Below are positions 11,236 to 22,217 of a DNA stretch of 64,000 nt, one piece after another. This DNA is from Trichobilharzia szidati (taxonomy: Eukaryota; Platyhelminthes; Trematoda; Strigeidida; Schistosomatidae): NCBI GenBank assembly GCA_944472155.2, contig OX235277.1:7698804-7762803 (forward strand), in the 5' to 3' direction. The notes beneath the pieces are model-generated. The model was given only the letters and a program-made list of their open reading frames with translations, had not been told where the DNA came from and did no database searches. Position 1 is the first letter of the stretch. Each line of letters opens with the position of its first letter. Position numbers and translations under genes: made by a program.

Positions 11236-14200
11236 ATAAATAAAAATAAATAAATTTATTCTCATAGTACAGTACATGAGGGACGCCAGTTTACAGGCAT
11301 CATCAAATTGTTACAGAAATAGAACCATATAATTTAATCACAATTTACAGGCAGTAGCAAGATATGCTTTACATGTTCGATAGAGATTATACATACACTT
11401 GATAAATGTTAATTCCAGTAGTATAAAACAGCCTTTTCACTTATATACAATCATTTCTGTGCAAAGTTGGAAAAATCTGCTAGATTGTCAGTGAGTGCAA
11501 CACAACAGGAAATACAGGAGTATTGTCTTCGCATTAACAAAAAAACCAGGTCTTTGGTGGATGGATTATAAGTGCCTGGGAAAAAAATAAAGCTTGAAGT
11601 AAATATTCATACATAACTTCGTTGTGTGCAGAGTCCTCGAATTATAGTTCATCGATGTGTTATTTTGAAATCAGTGATGTGTTTATCTCATTTGATCTGC
11701 AATGTCATTGTTGGGAGTAAGTACATAAGCTTCGGACGCATTAATTAATGGATTTCTACTGATTACGGGTATTTTCTTAGCGCTAGGAAGGTTTATGAGT
11801 TTCAGCTGTTCCGACAGGAGTTGAGAATATTAACTGCTCAGCAACATTATGGGTATAAGTTCATCACATTATCTAAGGAAAGGTGGGTTGCAGTTGGTGA
11901 GGGATATATGGTACCCAACGAGCGTTCATCTGTCCTTGTGATGTTGTGGTGAGTTATACCTTTTTCATGTTGTCGGTTTATGTCCATTTTATTCCACTTA
12001 TCGTGTTGGGTAGTAGTTTTACAAACGAGATTTCTTGTCTGTTTGAGGATACGTATCTTAACCGTTAATGTTTTATCTAGAATTATAAATATAGGCAAAA
12101 AACAACAGGTGTAGTATTTAAGCTTATACATTAAACGGACCTATAATTTCGGAGGCTCTCAGATAGGAACTAGAACTACTATCGTTTGCAAACTCTTGTA
12201 GTTTGTCATTAAGCACCTTTTTGAAGGAGGCCAATGTACTTGCTTGACGCATTTCCATTGGCAGTTTATTCCATATCTGTGCAAACCTAATCAAGTAAAA
12301 CTTTTGCCTGGTGGCTGTTTTACATTGTTCGATAGCTACTGTACCCTTAGTGTGTCTTAGTTTGTAGCCTTTGTCATCTGAAAGTCGAGTGCCATTAGTA
12401 GAGGTAAAAACTAAGTGGTTTAGAAGCTTATAGTAAAGTGTCAAGTTTAGTCTCAGGCGTCTTAGCCATAGTGTTTCTAGTCCTAGGGTATCACATCTAG
12501 TGGAGTAGTTCGTACCATTTTCAGTTCCGAGTAATTTTAACGTGAAGTACCTCTGCACTCCCTCGACTTTCAATTTGTCCTCTGTGCGTATGCTACTATA
12601 CATGAATGAACAGTAATCAAATAAAGGACGCACACAAACCTTGTACAACAGAATTCTAGACTCATTTCTGTAGAAGTTCCTGAGTAGAAAGCCGATAAGT
12701 CTGCGTGACTTTGACACTTGTTTGGAGATGTGTTCAGAAAATGATAAGTTATGTGAATATTTCAGCCCTAGGTCCAGTACAGATTCCAGTCGTTGAAGTG
12801 CATGGCCTTGAATTGTCAGGTCAAGTTCTAAATTGTTGCAACCTATGCAGAGCCAGCCACATTTTTCGACATTAAATTGGAGTTTCCAGGTGTCACACCA
12901 TCTATCCATTTTTTCTAATTCTTGCTGTATGGCGTTTACTGTTATTCCAAGATCTGTGTTCTTGCATTTATACGTCACTTTTAAGTCATCTGCATATAGT
13001 ATTGGTTTACCTACACTAAAGCATTCACAGATACTGTTTATATATATTATGAATAAGAGTGGGCCTAATACACTTCCCTGGATTACACCACTACTTACTG
13101 GTTTAGGCCTTGAGATTATCGAGCCAACTTTCGTTGTCTGACTTCGGCCACAGAGAAATGATTTTATCCAGCTCAGGAGAGGATCACATATCCCTAGTGA
13201 GCATAACCTGCTGACTAGCAGATTATGGGGAACTCTGTCGAAGGCTTTTGTTATATCGAAATAAAGCACAATTACTAGTTCTCTGTTGTCCCTACTTCGT
13301 GTAACTTCGTTGAAAAAGTCTATGTGACAGGTCACGCATGATCTCTTTTTGAGAAATCCGTGTTGTGATGGATTGATAAGTCCATGTTCTAGTAAGTTGT
13401 CTGACACTTGGTCTTTAACCACTTTCTCCATTATTCGGGATATTACCGGTGTTATATTGATAGGTCTATAGTTGCATACACTGGTTTTGGCCCCTGCTTT
13501 GTGCTTAGGTAATATGTATGTGGTTTTCCACACTTCAGGATAAGTTCCAGTTTCTAATGAGAGAATAAATATTCTAAGTAACAAGACTACCATTTCCGTG
13601 CTACCATTTTTGTACATGACAGATGGTATGTCATCTGTTCCAGTACTACCGTTAGACTTCAAAGTCTTAATCGCTGAGTCTATATTTTGTATATTAAAGT
13701 CTATTCCGCCTAATTTGTGGTTGCTTTTGCAAGTCATTTGGAAATTTGGGGTTGGGTGCACTCTGGCGTCATTGCAAAACCACTCATTGAAGAGTTCGCT
13801 TATAACCTGGGGATCATTGTGTATTATACCCTTATGCTCCAAGCTGCTTACAGTATTGTCTTTACTTTTTAGACGTCTCTGCAATATCCTGCAAAGTTCC
13901 TGAGTTTTGGAGTTGCCCACAAGCACTTTATTTTCTTCAAGTTGTGACCTCATTTTGTGTTTCTCTTCAAGCCGTTTAAGAGTTTCATGTATTTGGTTTA
14001 ACGCATTAAATTCCTTAAATACATGGTATTTCCTTTTCAATTTCTTTAGTTTTAGTCGCGTTTTGCGGTCTATAAATGGAGTTGGTGTCTTTAGAGCAGA
14101 TTTTAGGGGCGCGATTGTGTCTCTTGCTGAGCCAATTGTTTTGTAGAAAATATCAAGTGATACTTCTAAGTTATTGTTGATGAAGTATTCTTCCCAGTCA

Positions 14201-15165
14201 GAACTTCTCAGCAGATCTGATAGGAATTCCCAATCGGCATTCTTATAGTCCCTATACTGATATTGCACCGGGGAATTTTTAGGTGTGTGTTTAGTTGTTA
14301 GTCGGAGGGGTGGCGTGCAGTACAATATGTTGTGATTACTGTTATCAAGTTTATTTCCTACCTCTATCGAGATGGGCTCAATTTCATGACAAAGGATTAA
14401 GTCGAGAGTGTTTTCATTTCTTGTAGGGAGGCGTACGCACTGCTTCCATCCGCCTACATCTATAGCTTGTAGTAACTCGTCATGGATTCTAGGTCCTGTA
14501 CAGGTATCCCAGTTTACTCCAGGTAAGTTGAAATCGCCACAGACTACTCTGCAGTCAAAGTCCAGCGAGGCTACATGCCCTAGTATTTCTCCAATAGTTA
14601 TATCAGTCATTTCAGAGCTATTAGGGGGTCTGTATATACATCCCACGAGAATTTTATTTTCGTTTGTGTGGATGCTTATCCACTTAGATTCAGGGAGTTT
14701 GTCAGTGGTTGGGTTATTGAAAGTATTGGAGTTAGTGGATTTAGAGGCATATATTAAGCAGCCGCCTCCTCTTTTGTCAACTCTATCGTTCCTATAGATG
14801 TCGTAGTTGTCTATTACTAGCTTTGAGTCAGGTATATCAGTAGTAAGCCAGGTTTCAGTCACCATTATTAGTGTTGGCCGTTCGATGTATGCCAGGCAGC
14901 GAAGCGATGTTATTTTGTTAAGGAGAGATCTAGCATTCAGGAGCATAATCGTTAGTAAACCAGAGTTATTGGGGGAGAGGTTAACATGGTTACTTGTTAC
15001 TATTCCTACGTTATGTTTGGAGGAGCTCTGAGGTGAGACAGGGTCAGTGTGTGTACTATTTCCTGGATGAATTGTGCAGCAAGTGGGGCTATTGTTTGCT
15101 GCATCCGAAAATAATCCAAAGATTTTTTCCCCTGTGGTTACTTATATTCTGCCAATATTTTTTAT
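11232..15165 (-). mobile_element. CR1-A LINE, nearly full length
   Basis: Minus-strand non-LTR retrotransposon. From right to left: an open ORF2 frame that continues upstream of its first Met to about 15,160, the 940-codon EN-RT ORF (12,124-14,946), an 890 bp 3' UTR and an A-rich (AAATAAAT) tail at about 11,232-11,258. The 5' boundary coincides with the tail of a SINE at 15,160, so the element is either 5'-truncated there or cut by the SINE; no ORF1 is visible. CR1 assignment rests on the EN-RT layout and the RT motif style. Confidence 0.85.
12124..14946 (-). CDS. CR1-type endonuclease/reverse transcriptase (ORF2)
   Basis: Intact 940-residue ORF. It encodes the enzyme that nicks target DNA and copies element RNA at the nick. 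The N-terminal ~230 residues are an APE-like endonuclease: LLNARSLLNK, the Glu of TETWL, RGGGCLIYAS, GCIYRPPNSS and GDFNLPGVNW. The closing EN motif reads SNH where the family usually has SDH, which could weaken the nuclease. RT spans about residues 420-700: YRPINITPV, GFLKKRSC, the A motif YFDITKAFDRVP, SGVIQGSVLGP and the catalytic LYADD near residue 650. The rest is the usual C-terminal domain. The frame stays open upstream of the first Met, so the true start may lie further 5'. No stop or frameshift is seen, suggesting a young copy. Confidence 0.9.
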   Translation of the reverse strand: MLLNARSLLNKITSLRCLAYIERPTLIMVTETWLTTDIPDSKLVIDNYDIYRNDRVDKRGGGCLIYASKSTNSNTFNNPTTDKLPESKWISIHTNENKILVGCIYRPPNSSEMTDITIGEILGHVASLDFDCRVVCGDFNLPGVNWDTCTGPRIHDELLQAIDVGGWKQCVRLPTRNENTLDLILCHEIEPISIEVGNKLDNSNHNILYCTPPLRLTTKHTPKNSPVQYQYRDYKNADWEFLSDLLRSSDWEEYFINNNLEVSLDIFYKTIGSARDTIAPLKSALKTPTPFIDRKTRLKLKKLKRKYHVFKEFNALNQIHETLKRLEEKHKMRSQLEENKVLVGNSKTQELCRILQRRLKSKDNTVSSLEHKGIIHNDPQVISELFNEWFCNDARVHPTPNFQMTCKSNHKLGGIDFNIQNIDSAIKTLKSNGSTGTDDIPSVMYKNGSTEMVVLLLRIFILSLETGTYPEVWKTTYILPKHKAGAKTSVCNYRPINITPVISRIMEKVVKDQVSDNLLEHGLINPSQHGFLKKRSCVTCHIDFFNEVTRSRDNRELVIVLYFDITKAFDRVPHNLLVSRLCSLGICDPLLSWIKSFLCGRSQTTKVGSIISRPKPVSSGVIQGSVLGPLLFIIYINSICECFSVGKPILYADDLKVTYKCKNTDLGITVNAIQQELEKMDRWCDTWKLQFNVEKCGWLCIGCNNLELDLTIQGHALQRLESVLDLGLKYSHNLSFSEHISKQVSKSRRLIGFLLRNFYRNESRILLYKVCVRPLFDYCSFMYSSIRTEDKLKVEGVQRYFTLKLLGTENGTNYSTRCDTLGLETLWLRRLRLNLTLYYKLLNHLVFTSTNGTRLSDDKGYKLRHTKGTVAIEQCKTATRQKFYLIRFAQIWNKLPMEMRQASTLASFKKVLNDKLQEFANDSSSSSYLRASEIIGPFNV

Positions 15166-15353
15166 TTTATTTATTTTATTTTGATTTACAGCTTGATTCC
15201 ACACCGTATTTTCAGTACAAGTATGGAATTTTCAGCATGGATATCGGTAGCCCGAATTCAGGCCGACCATAGATATCGGGTGTGCGCCGGCAGGGGATCG
15301 AACCACGGACCATGTGCATGGTCGGCGAGAGTCCTAACCACTGTGCCACCGAC
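15160..15353 (-). mobile_element. tRNA-derived SINE, copy 1
   Basis: On the minus strand the head carries an A box (TGGCACAGTGGTTAGGA) and a B box (GGTTCGATCCC, about 15,294-15,305), the internal pol III promoter of a tRNA-derived SINE. A unique body follows and then an A-rich tail (15,160-15,182). Four copies occur in the window (25,271; 38,404; 60,168), all on the minus strand. It sits at the 5' edge of the CR1-A element. Confidence 0.85.
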
Positions 15354-15649
15354 GATAGTTTCATCTATCTCAGTATTTGAGTTTAATATTGTCTTTGAGA
15401 ATGCTCACCAATTGATTTAATGTCAAGTCAGACTTATGGTTGATTTTATACAAACTGTGAATCCTAATGCCGGTCTGAAACTAGTCCTATCAGGCTGAGG
15501 TCATGTTCAGACCTGGTAATGGGGTCTGAAGCAAAAGATTTCTTCACAATGTAGGAAATGGGTGGCCTTCCAGACAAATCAGGTTTTCTGCCACTGGCTT
15601 TTTGCTTTGGCGCGACAGTGTCCTTCCATCTTTCAAAGAAGATAGGCCT
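15354..15649. other. no gene seen
   Basis: About 300 bp without a supported feature. Confidence 0.4.
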
Positions 15650-16060
15650 TGTAGTGACCCATTTTATTACTCATTATCGTACTATACTTTCACTACGTAA
15701 TTGAACTTTGATTTGTTTATTACTCTAAATCTTGCATGTTAACAATTGATACTTTTTGTACTCGCTCGATTTTCGAATTTTGATTGCTGCAATAATACAC
15801 TATCGTATTCCTTCGCAAGTGCCTTTTGAATTACGTTGTGGATGTCGAGTAATCGCAACGTTAGGTCACAATTATAAACGCGAAGAAGTGCTAAGGTATA
15901 TGTGTACACTAGTTTGGTCAAAATATAGCAGCACAACAGCCTTGTTTAGTGTTATGTTGTAGTGACCCATTTTATTACTCATCATCGTACTATACCTTCA
16001 TTGTGTAATTGTACTTTGATTCGTTTATTACTCTAAATCTTGCGTGTTAACAATTGATAC
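15650..16060 (+). repeat. pair of 103 bp direct repeats, LTR-like
   Basis: 15,650-15,752 and 15,958-16,060 are the same 103 bp sequence with about eight differences, both opening with TGTAGTGACCC and closing with TTAACAATTGATAC. The unit length is 308 bp. The TG start and AT-rich interior suggest a tandem pair of partial LTRs or a two-unit tandem repeat. No gag or pol is near. Confidence 0.6.
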
Positions 16061-17337
16061 AGATATGCTACAGATATATCACAAACTATCATGATATCCA
16101 CTTTTGGTTTTAATACAATTATCCTCATGCCATTTGTTTTTATTTTATACCTTTTTGTGCATTTAGTGCACAAACGTACCCTTCAGAGAGTAGGAGTATA
16201 ACAAGTAATGAAGAGCTATAAGATGTTAAGTTTAATGGAGTAAAATGAGGATCAAGTAAAGACGTTGTCAGAAAATAAATGAGATAAGACATTGTGGAGT
16301 GGTATGAAAAGATCTGACGATAGACAGCAAGTTAATTTATAAGATGCCCCATAAATCTGAGCAGATTCCACATGGTCGCATCTCAACAATAGGCTGGGTG
16401 AATGGTATATATTTAAAGGTAGAAGCATGATCTGTCAAGGCGTTCATTGTTATCTTTTTCAAGATAAAGATTTAAGCCCTCATAAAAATCAGAAATATCT
16501 CGAGCCTTCAAATTTTTTAATGCTGTTCCTGCAGAATGGGGCGATTCACCTTAGTGACCCCCACCATATCTACTGATCAGCTAACTCCACCCTCCCACCT
16601 TTTTTGATGTTAGGCTCTGAGACTATGATTATTATGGTTACCGCATATATATTGCTTGGTACCAGACATGTTCGTACCCCATATTCCATCTCCCTAGCTT
16701 TCTTAATGAGTGCTTCCAATAGGTCCCCGCGTACATCTTTATGAACATATTATATATGTATGCATGCGTCCTAATGAACAGATTACTTTATAAGAAGACA
16801 AAAACCTTGAAGAATAACAAGAATAGGTTTTGTGAATAGTGGAACAAGATTCAGCAGAACAATATAGTTAGGGTTCAATATAGGTAGTATGAACTGAAGG
16901 TAAGGTCGGTTGGCAGGACCAAGTGTACTAAATTATCATGACAGTTTTATATATAGTAAACATTTGACATTGCAAAGTAACCTGTCTACATATATTATAA
17001 AAAGATATTAGCAGAACCAACAACATTTCAGCATTTGGTTAACAATACTACAGAAAGTTAGTGAGTCTTACAGGTAGCCGTAAAGTAAATCAATCTATAT
17101 ACAATAAGAGTGTAATCATTGTTATAATTCGTATTATCAAAGAATACATTAGGCTCAAAAACTGAATGTTATAAGGGAAATAAGAGTGATAAACTAAGAG
17201 AACATTTGCTGCGTAAGTAATCATTTTAAGTATTTTAATGATAATCTAATTTCAAGTATTGAACATGCATAATTACTAAGTATTATTAGGTTAGTCTAGG
17301 AACTAGTGTACTGTCTGTAGTTAAATATTGAAATGTC
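16061..17337. other. non-coding; probably includes CR1-B 3' UTR
   Basis: No coding signal. By analogy with CR1-A, whose 3' UTR is about 890 bp, the right half is probably the 3' UTR of the CR1-B element on the minus strand, but I found no clear tail to mark its end. Confidence 0.4.
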
Positions 17338-17351
17338 ATGGTTTCACCACT

Positions 17352-20060
17352 CTACCAGCAGTTGAGATCATTTAGAAGGGCTAGGGTGGACATGTTAATA
17401 TGTTTTTCTAGGCTCCTTTTGAAACTGTCAGGCCTTTCACAGGATCTAATCTCAGAGGGTAGTTGGTTCCAAAGTTTGCAATATTTAATGGTGAAGAAGT
17501 TAGCTCTAGTGGTGAGCTTATGGGTGTTAACCTTGAGAAGGCAGTTATGGTTGCGTAGTCCATACGATTTAGGATTAGCCCAGGTTATAGACGAGTTACT
17601 GTTACAGTGCTTTCTTATAACTTTGAATAAGAGAAATAAATTGCACTTCACTCTCCTTAACCATAAGGGTTCTAAGTCCAGTCGAATACATCTGTCAAGG
17701 TATTCTATTTGCTGATCATAACCTAATATGCGTTTCGTGAGGAATCTTTGGACACTTTCAACTTTTTTTCTGTCTGCTGATTTAAAGCTACTGTATTAGT
17801 GGGCACAGTATTCAAGTTTGGGGCGAATGCATATCTTATATATGGCTAATCTGGCTTCTGGGGTGTAAAAGTTGCGTAGCACAAAGCCTGTTAGACGTTT
17901 ACAATCAGATACCACCTTATTTGCATGTTCAGTAAAGGTAAGATCTGAGTATGTTACCCCGAGATCTGTGACTGTGTTCGTGTTTGAGACAGGGTCACCG
18001 TACATGTATAGACACATGCTAGGTTTCCAACGTCCGAAGTATGTTATCCCAGATTTAGATGGATTGAACATTAACTGCCACTTTTAACTCCAATTACATA
18101 GACTATTTAGGTCTTCTTGGATTTTACTAACAATATTCATATCATTATAGTCGAAATCATAGACAACTTTGAGGTCGTCTGCAAAGAGGTATGGCTTGCC
18201 ATACTTGATCATAGAAACAATATCATTTATGAATACAATGAATAGGGTAGGGCCAAGAACACTACCTTGTATTACGCCGCTGGTTATCGGTTTGGATGTT
18301 GATAAGTGATGGTTGACTTTAACTAACTGTTCTCTTCCTGTAAGAAAAGAAGTTATCCACTCAAGTAGCCTTCCACTTATTCCATAAGATAGGAGTTTCA
18401 ATATGAGTCTCTTATGTGGAACCTTGTCAAAAGCTTTCCTAACGTCTAGAAATAATGTTGCTGCTGAACGACCTTTGTCTACACACTCAGTAATGTGGTC
18501 GAAATAATCTAATTGGCAAGTAATGCACGATCTTCTATTTAGGAAACCGTATTGGAAGGCGGATATTAAGTCATTCGAGAGCAAAAACTGAACAATTTGC
18601 TTCTTTATAAACTTTTCCATCACACGTGAAACTACGGAAGTAATGTTGATGGGGCGGTAATTATCTATGTCCGCTATAGGCCCGGTTTTGTGAATGGGTA
18701 CAACGTAAGATTTCTTCCAGCTATTTGGATATGTTCCATTCCTTATCGAAGTTGAAAATATCTTGAGAAGAAGTAGATTCATGTCATTTCCACCCTTTTT
18801 TAAGAGGACAGAAGACCTTCCATCTGGGCCGGGAGTATTAGTAAGCTTAAGAGTTGTGGTAGCTTTATCGATTTCTTGGGCGTTAAAGACTACATCGCTT
18901 AAACACTTATCTGTTTTACGAGGGAAATCTATATCCTGGTCGTTTTCTAGAGTGTACAATTTGGCAAAGTGCGTGCTGAACACCTCACATATATCCTCAT
19001 CACTTTCGTGAGTAATGCCACCTAGGTGTATTATTTTTGGATATGTTGATTTGGAGTTAGTTAACCTACTTTTGAAGAGTTTGGCTATTTCTCCAGTGTT
19101 ATGTGGCGACTGAATTGCCCGCGTCTCTTTATTTCTTAGACTTAGATTTTTTAACTCATGGATTCTAATGAGGATTGTTTTGATAGCTATTAACGACGAT
19201 AAGTCGTGATGTCTGTAGTAACTTAATGAATGCTTCCGCATACTTCTTCTTAATGATATTGGAATAAAATCACCTTGAGGAATTTTGAATTTAATCAGTT
19301 TCACAGGCGCTATGACATCATTAACCGACTGTATATTGTCATAGAAGTTTTTAAGGACTTCCTCTAAGGAGTCATTGGTAAAGTAGGAATCCCATTTAGA
19401 GTATCTAATCAAGTCCTGATACAAGTCCCAGTCAACCTGCGTGTATAGTCTTATAGGTGTCGGAATAACTTTGTTTCTGTGTATAGTTTCTGGAGAAATA
19501 TTAAACGAACATGCAACTATTTTATGATCACTACCTGGGAATTCATGTCCCACATGAATTGTAGATGGTGCTACGTTGATCGTGAATATAAGATCAAGGA
19601 TGTTATCGGACCTAGTGGGTACATTTATGTGTTGTGTCCATCCTCCTGTAATGATGGAATTAAGAAGATTATCGTACCTCGAGGGTCCACGAAGTGTACG
19701 CCATGATATATCAGGCAAATTGAAATCACCTCCAATTATATTATAACTGAAGGGAAGATTGGATGCAACACTAAATACGTTGCTGAGTACGTTATCGTAT
19801 TCGCGGTTGGATGATGGCGGTCGGTATACACACCCTATAAGGATAGGTTTACTTCTGAGAACTTTTATTTCGACCCACACCGAATCATTAAGTTGTGACA
19901 GAATAGGGTGACTAAAATGCGTTGCACAAATGGGTTGTTTAACGTATATGAGTGTTCCACCCCCACGACCTGTTTCCCTATCCCCTCGAAAAAGATTGTA
20001 CTTATCAATTGATAAGCTATCATCCGTAATATCACTTGAGCACCAGGCTTCAGTGATCAT
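17352..20060 (-). pseudogene. CR1-B endonuclease/reverse transcriptase, broken
   Basis: The main open part is 18,084-20,060 (658 codons from the first Met), but the frame is open to about 20,420 and reads LINARSVLNK before that Met, so the true start is upstream. The endonuclease shows GRGGGTLIYVK, GCVYRPPSSN, GGDFNLPDISW and an intact SDHKIV motif. The RT shows YRPINITSVVSRVMEKFIKK, FLNRRSCITCQ, LFLDVRKAFDKVPHKRL, SGVIQGSVLGP and catalytic LFADDLKVVYD. The frame then breaks near 18,084; the continuation is at 17,796-18,071 (NPSKSGITYF onward), stops at about 17,796 and resumes to the natural end at 17,352. At least a frameshift and a stop disable it. Confidence 0.85.
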
Positions 20061-20413
20061 GATCAGCGACGGATTGCATATAGAGGCTAACGTACATGAT
20101 GCTAAATGTTTGTTAAGAACTGATCTAGCGTTTATGAGGATGACTGATAGACTTTGACTAAGTGGTTTTAGTGTATGGGCAATATCATAATAAAATGCTC
20201 TATGGTTATCAGCTGAATATGTGCAGTCGTTATTGGATTCATTAATTGCAACATTTTGATCACTAGAGACGTTTTCTTTAGTTTGACACTTAGGGATGGG
20301 TTGTGAGATGTCACTCGTGAGTGGTTGGTCGTTTAGATATTGCGTGCTATGGGAGATACTAGTATGATAATCTAAGGTATTACTATTGGTATTAGGTGTG
20401 TATAAAGTGTTTG

Positions 20414-20920
20414 CTATCTGTCGGGGAAGAAGCAGTTTCCCTGTTGTAAGGTGTTTGCTATACCAGCAAGGAATTGGTCTGACATCATTTGTGCTATGTG
20501 CATGATCCCAGGCGTTTCTGCCAGTTGTCGCTGGAGAAAATTTTGGTCATATGGGTTGGCTAGAGTCATGTAGTCTGCATAGTTATAACCGAAATGGGTG
20601 GTCGGCGTGTTGTTGTGTGCATATGACTTAGATCCTTGTGTCTGGTTAGAGAACTTCCTAGGCCATGATGAGCATTGTGTTGAAATTGGCATGTGACTCC
20701 TACTGAATGCATGAGAATTATGACAGGGCGCTATACGTGTTTTTGGACTAACGTCTGTATTCTCAAACTGGTGTTTCCTGTACATCATGGTTGGGAGTGC
20801 ATTCGTGAGGGGCTGAGCAACTTCGTGTTTTCGAAGTGTTTGGTGAGAAATGTGACGATTATTTTTTCTTATCACAGGACTAGTAGTGGAAGTCGGAAAT
20901 GAGTAAGCTCCTACGGTATG
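20414..20920 (-). pseudogene. ORF1 C-terminal part of CR1-B
   Basis: About 165 codons ending in QQGNCFFPDR and a TAG stop at 20,414, in a different frame from ORF2, which is already open at that point. The residues are Asn/Gln/His/Ser-rich with no zinc knuckle in the part present. Its 5' portion is missing: the frame runs without a stop into a Penelope fragment, creating a 212-codon chimeric ORF (to 21,052) that is not a real gene. Calling it ORF1 is inferred from position. Confidence 0.55.
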
Positions 20921-21245
20921 TGAAATGTTGGGATGAGCCGCATTGAGTTTCTCAAACATTGCGGACGCGTGTTCTATATCATCGCAGACCAATGTTTGAT
21001 ACTGTGATCTGCCAGCTTTTTCCGAATGGGTTCCAGCTTTTGGGCCAACCATCTGGCCAGTTTATGGCATGGTGATTTCACCATTGATATTATAGGTTTT
21101 TTAGAGGATGCAGGTATCGACGTTTGCGAGCTGTACGGATTATACTGACGCAAGATCTTATACCAACAACTTCTATAGTGTTCGCTCTTCGAGTACGAAA
21201 GATAAAGCAAAAGACCAGATTTAGTCGCCCAAAGTACTCAATATA
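20921..21245 (-). mobile_element. Penelope-like fragment with internal deletion (PLE-A type)
   Basis: Minus-strand sequence that matches two separated parts of the PLE-A copy at 32,469-34,127: the block with SMVKSPCHKLARWLAQKLEP (about 20,985-21,090) and the block CDDIEHASAMFEKLNAAHPN (20,921-20,985). The roughly 370 bp between them in PLE-A, which hold RT motif A and the catalytic centre, are missing; the join lies near 20,990. The position that is a stop codon in the 32 kb copy is Trp here. It cannot be active. Confidence 0.8.
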
Positions 21246-21429
21246 TTTCGGGACCAAATCGCCGGTAGAAGTGAATGCTTAGCTAGCTAGTAATCGTGCA
21301 CGCACGTGACACGACGGAGTACCAAATGGCGGGGATGCTTGACCAGAAGCCTTCAGCTAAACAAGTCGACTTAAACAGTGATGGTCAGCATCCAATGTTG
21401 AGTGATGATTACTGTGGTTAATAATTTTG
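21246..21429. other. unassigned insertion between PLE pieces
   Basis: About 185 bp separating the two PLE-A fragments; no match that I can recognise. Confidence 0.35.
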
Positions 21430-21839
21430 GGGAATTATTTACCGCTACATTATCATCGAGAATGGTTTTCATTTTAGAGATGTAGTCTCGGCGGTTCATT
21501 ATTACGACACCTAAACGTTTGTCTGGTTTGAGAATGACGAAGTTTTCATTTTTTCGCAGGTTTTTTATCGCTGTTCATTGTTCTTTAGTAAATAATTTTG
21601 AGTGTGCTGAAGGAGAAATCTGATATTGTTCTGCAATATCGATCATTTTGGACTTAAACCAGACTCTTTCACCCTCGTCTATGGGTTTGAGGTCGGAAAG
21701 TTGACTGTATAAATACTCAAACTGTGTTTCTGTACCGATTCTCTTGATAAACGACTTTGGTGGTAGACGTTAAATATCACGTTCAAGAACAGCTGTTAAA
21801 ATTTCACTTGGAAATTTTTTTATGTCAATAATTTTTAAT
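21430..21839 (-). mobile_element. Penelope-like N-terminal fragment (PLE-A type)
   Basis: On the minus strand the stretch from about 21,590 to 21,460 translates with NENFVILKPDKRLGVVIMNR, matching the N-terminal part of PLE-A at 32,469 (KNVVILKPDKRSGVIIMNRR). Upstream sequence to 21,840 is probable 5' coding with several stops. Non-functional. Confidence 0.7.
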
Positions 21840-22217
21840 GAAATTGTTTTATATGTTATCTAGATTGATGAGAATCCCCAATTTCTGGCCTGTTATTTTG
21901 GTGTCCGCGTCATGTAATCTGACTGCGACACCCCCTAGCATTGTAATAAAATAAAAACCACCATAACGCCACTATATAAGTTTCTTTTCTTCCTTTTTCA
22001 GAAAGAAACGCTGACGTGGCTTCACTGGAACAGGAGGAAGATCGTTTGGCCAGACTTGTTATAAGTGACGATAATTAGCTTGTACCCGGTTAATTCAATC
22101 CTGCCGTGGTTGAAATAAAGATCTCCCTCTCGTCTCTTCGTCTTCTTCCTTTTCCGTTGGTTGTGGTTGTTGCTTGCGTGTAACAATTGGTGTCGGAGGT
22201 GTTTTATCTACACTAAC

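Larger units (their letters stand above)
17338..20920 (-). mobile_element. CR1-B LINE, long but broken
   Basis: A second CR1-type family on the minus strand, distinct from CR1-A but with the same domain order. The end of an ORF1-like frame (20,414-20,920) overlaps an EN-RT frame that is open from about 20,420 down to 18,084 and continues in broken form to 17,352. The 5' end joins a Penelope fragment exactly at 20,920/20,921. Lesions in the C-terminal third make this copy inactive. Confidence 0.8.

Noticed and set aside
9728..12750. Possible assembly duplication of the CR1 3' end
   Set aside because: The two copies differ at a dozen or so sites and have different 5' ends, so a simple assembly artefact is less likely than two real copies, although long reads would settle it.
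12833..14797. Plus-strand ORFs of about 80-130 codons inside CR1-A
   Set aside because: They are antisense shadows of the intact EN-RT ORF and carry no motif of their own.
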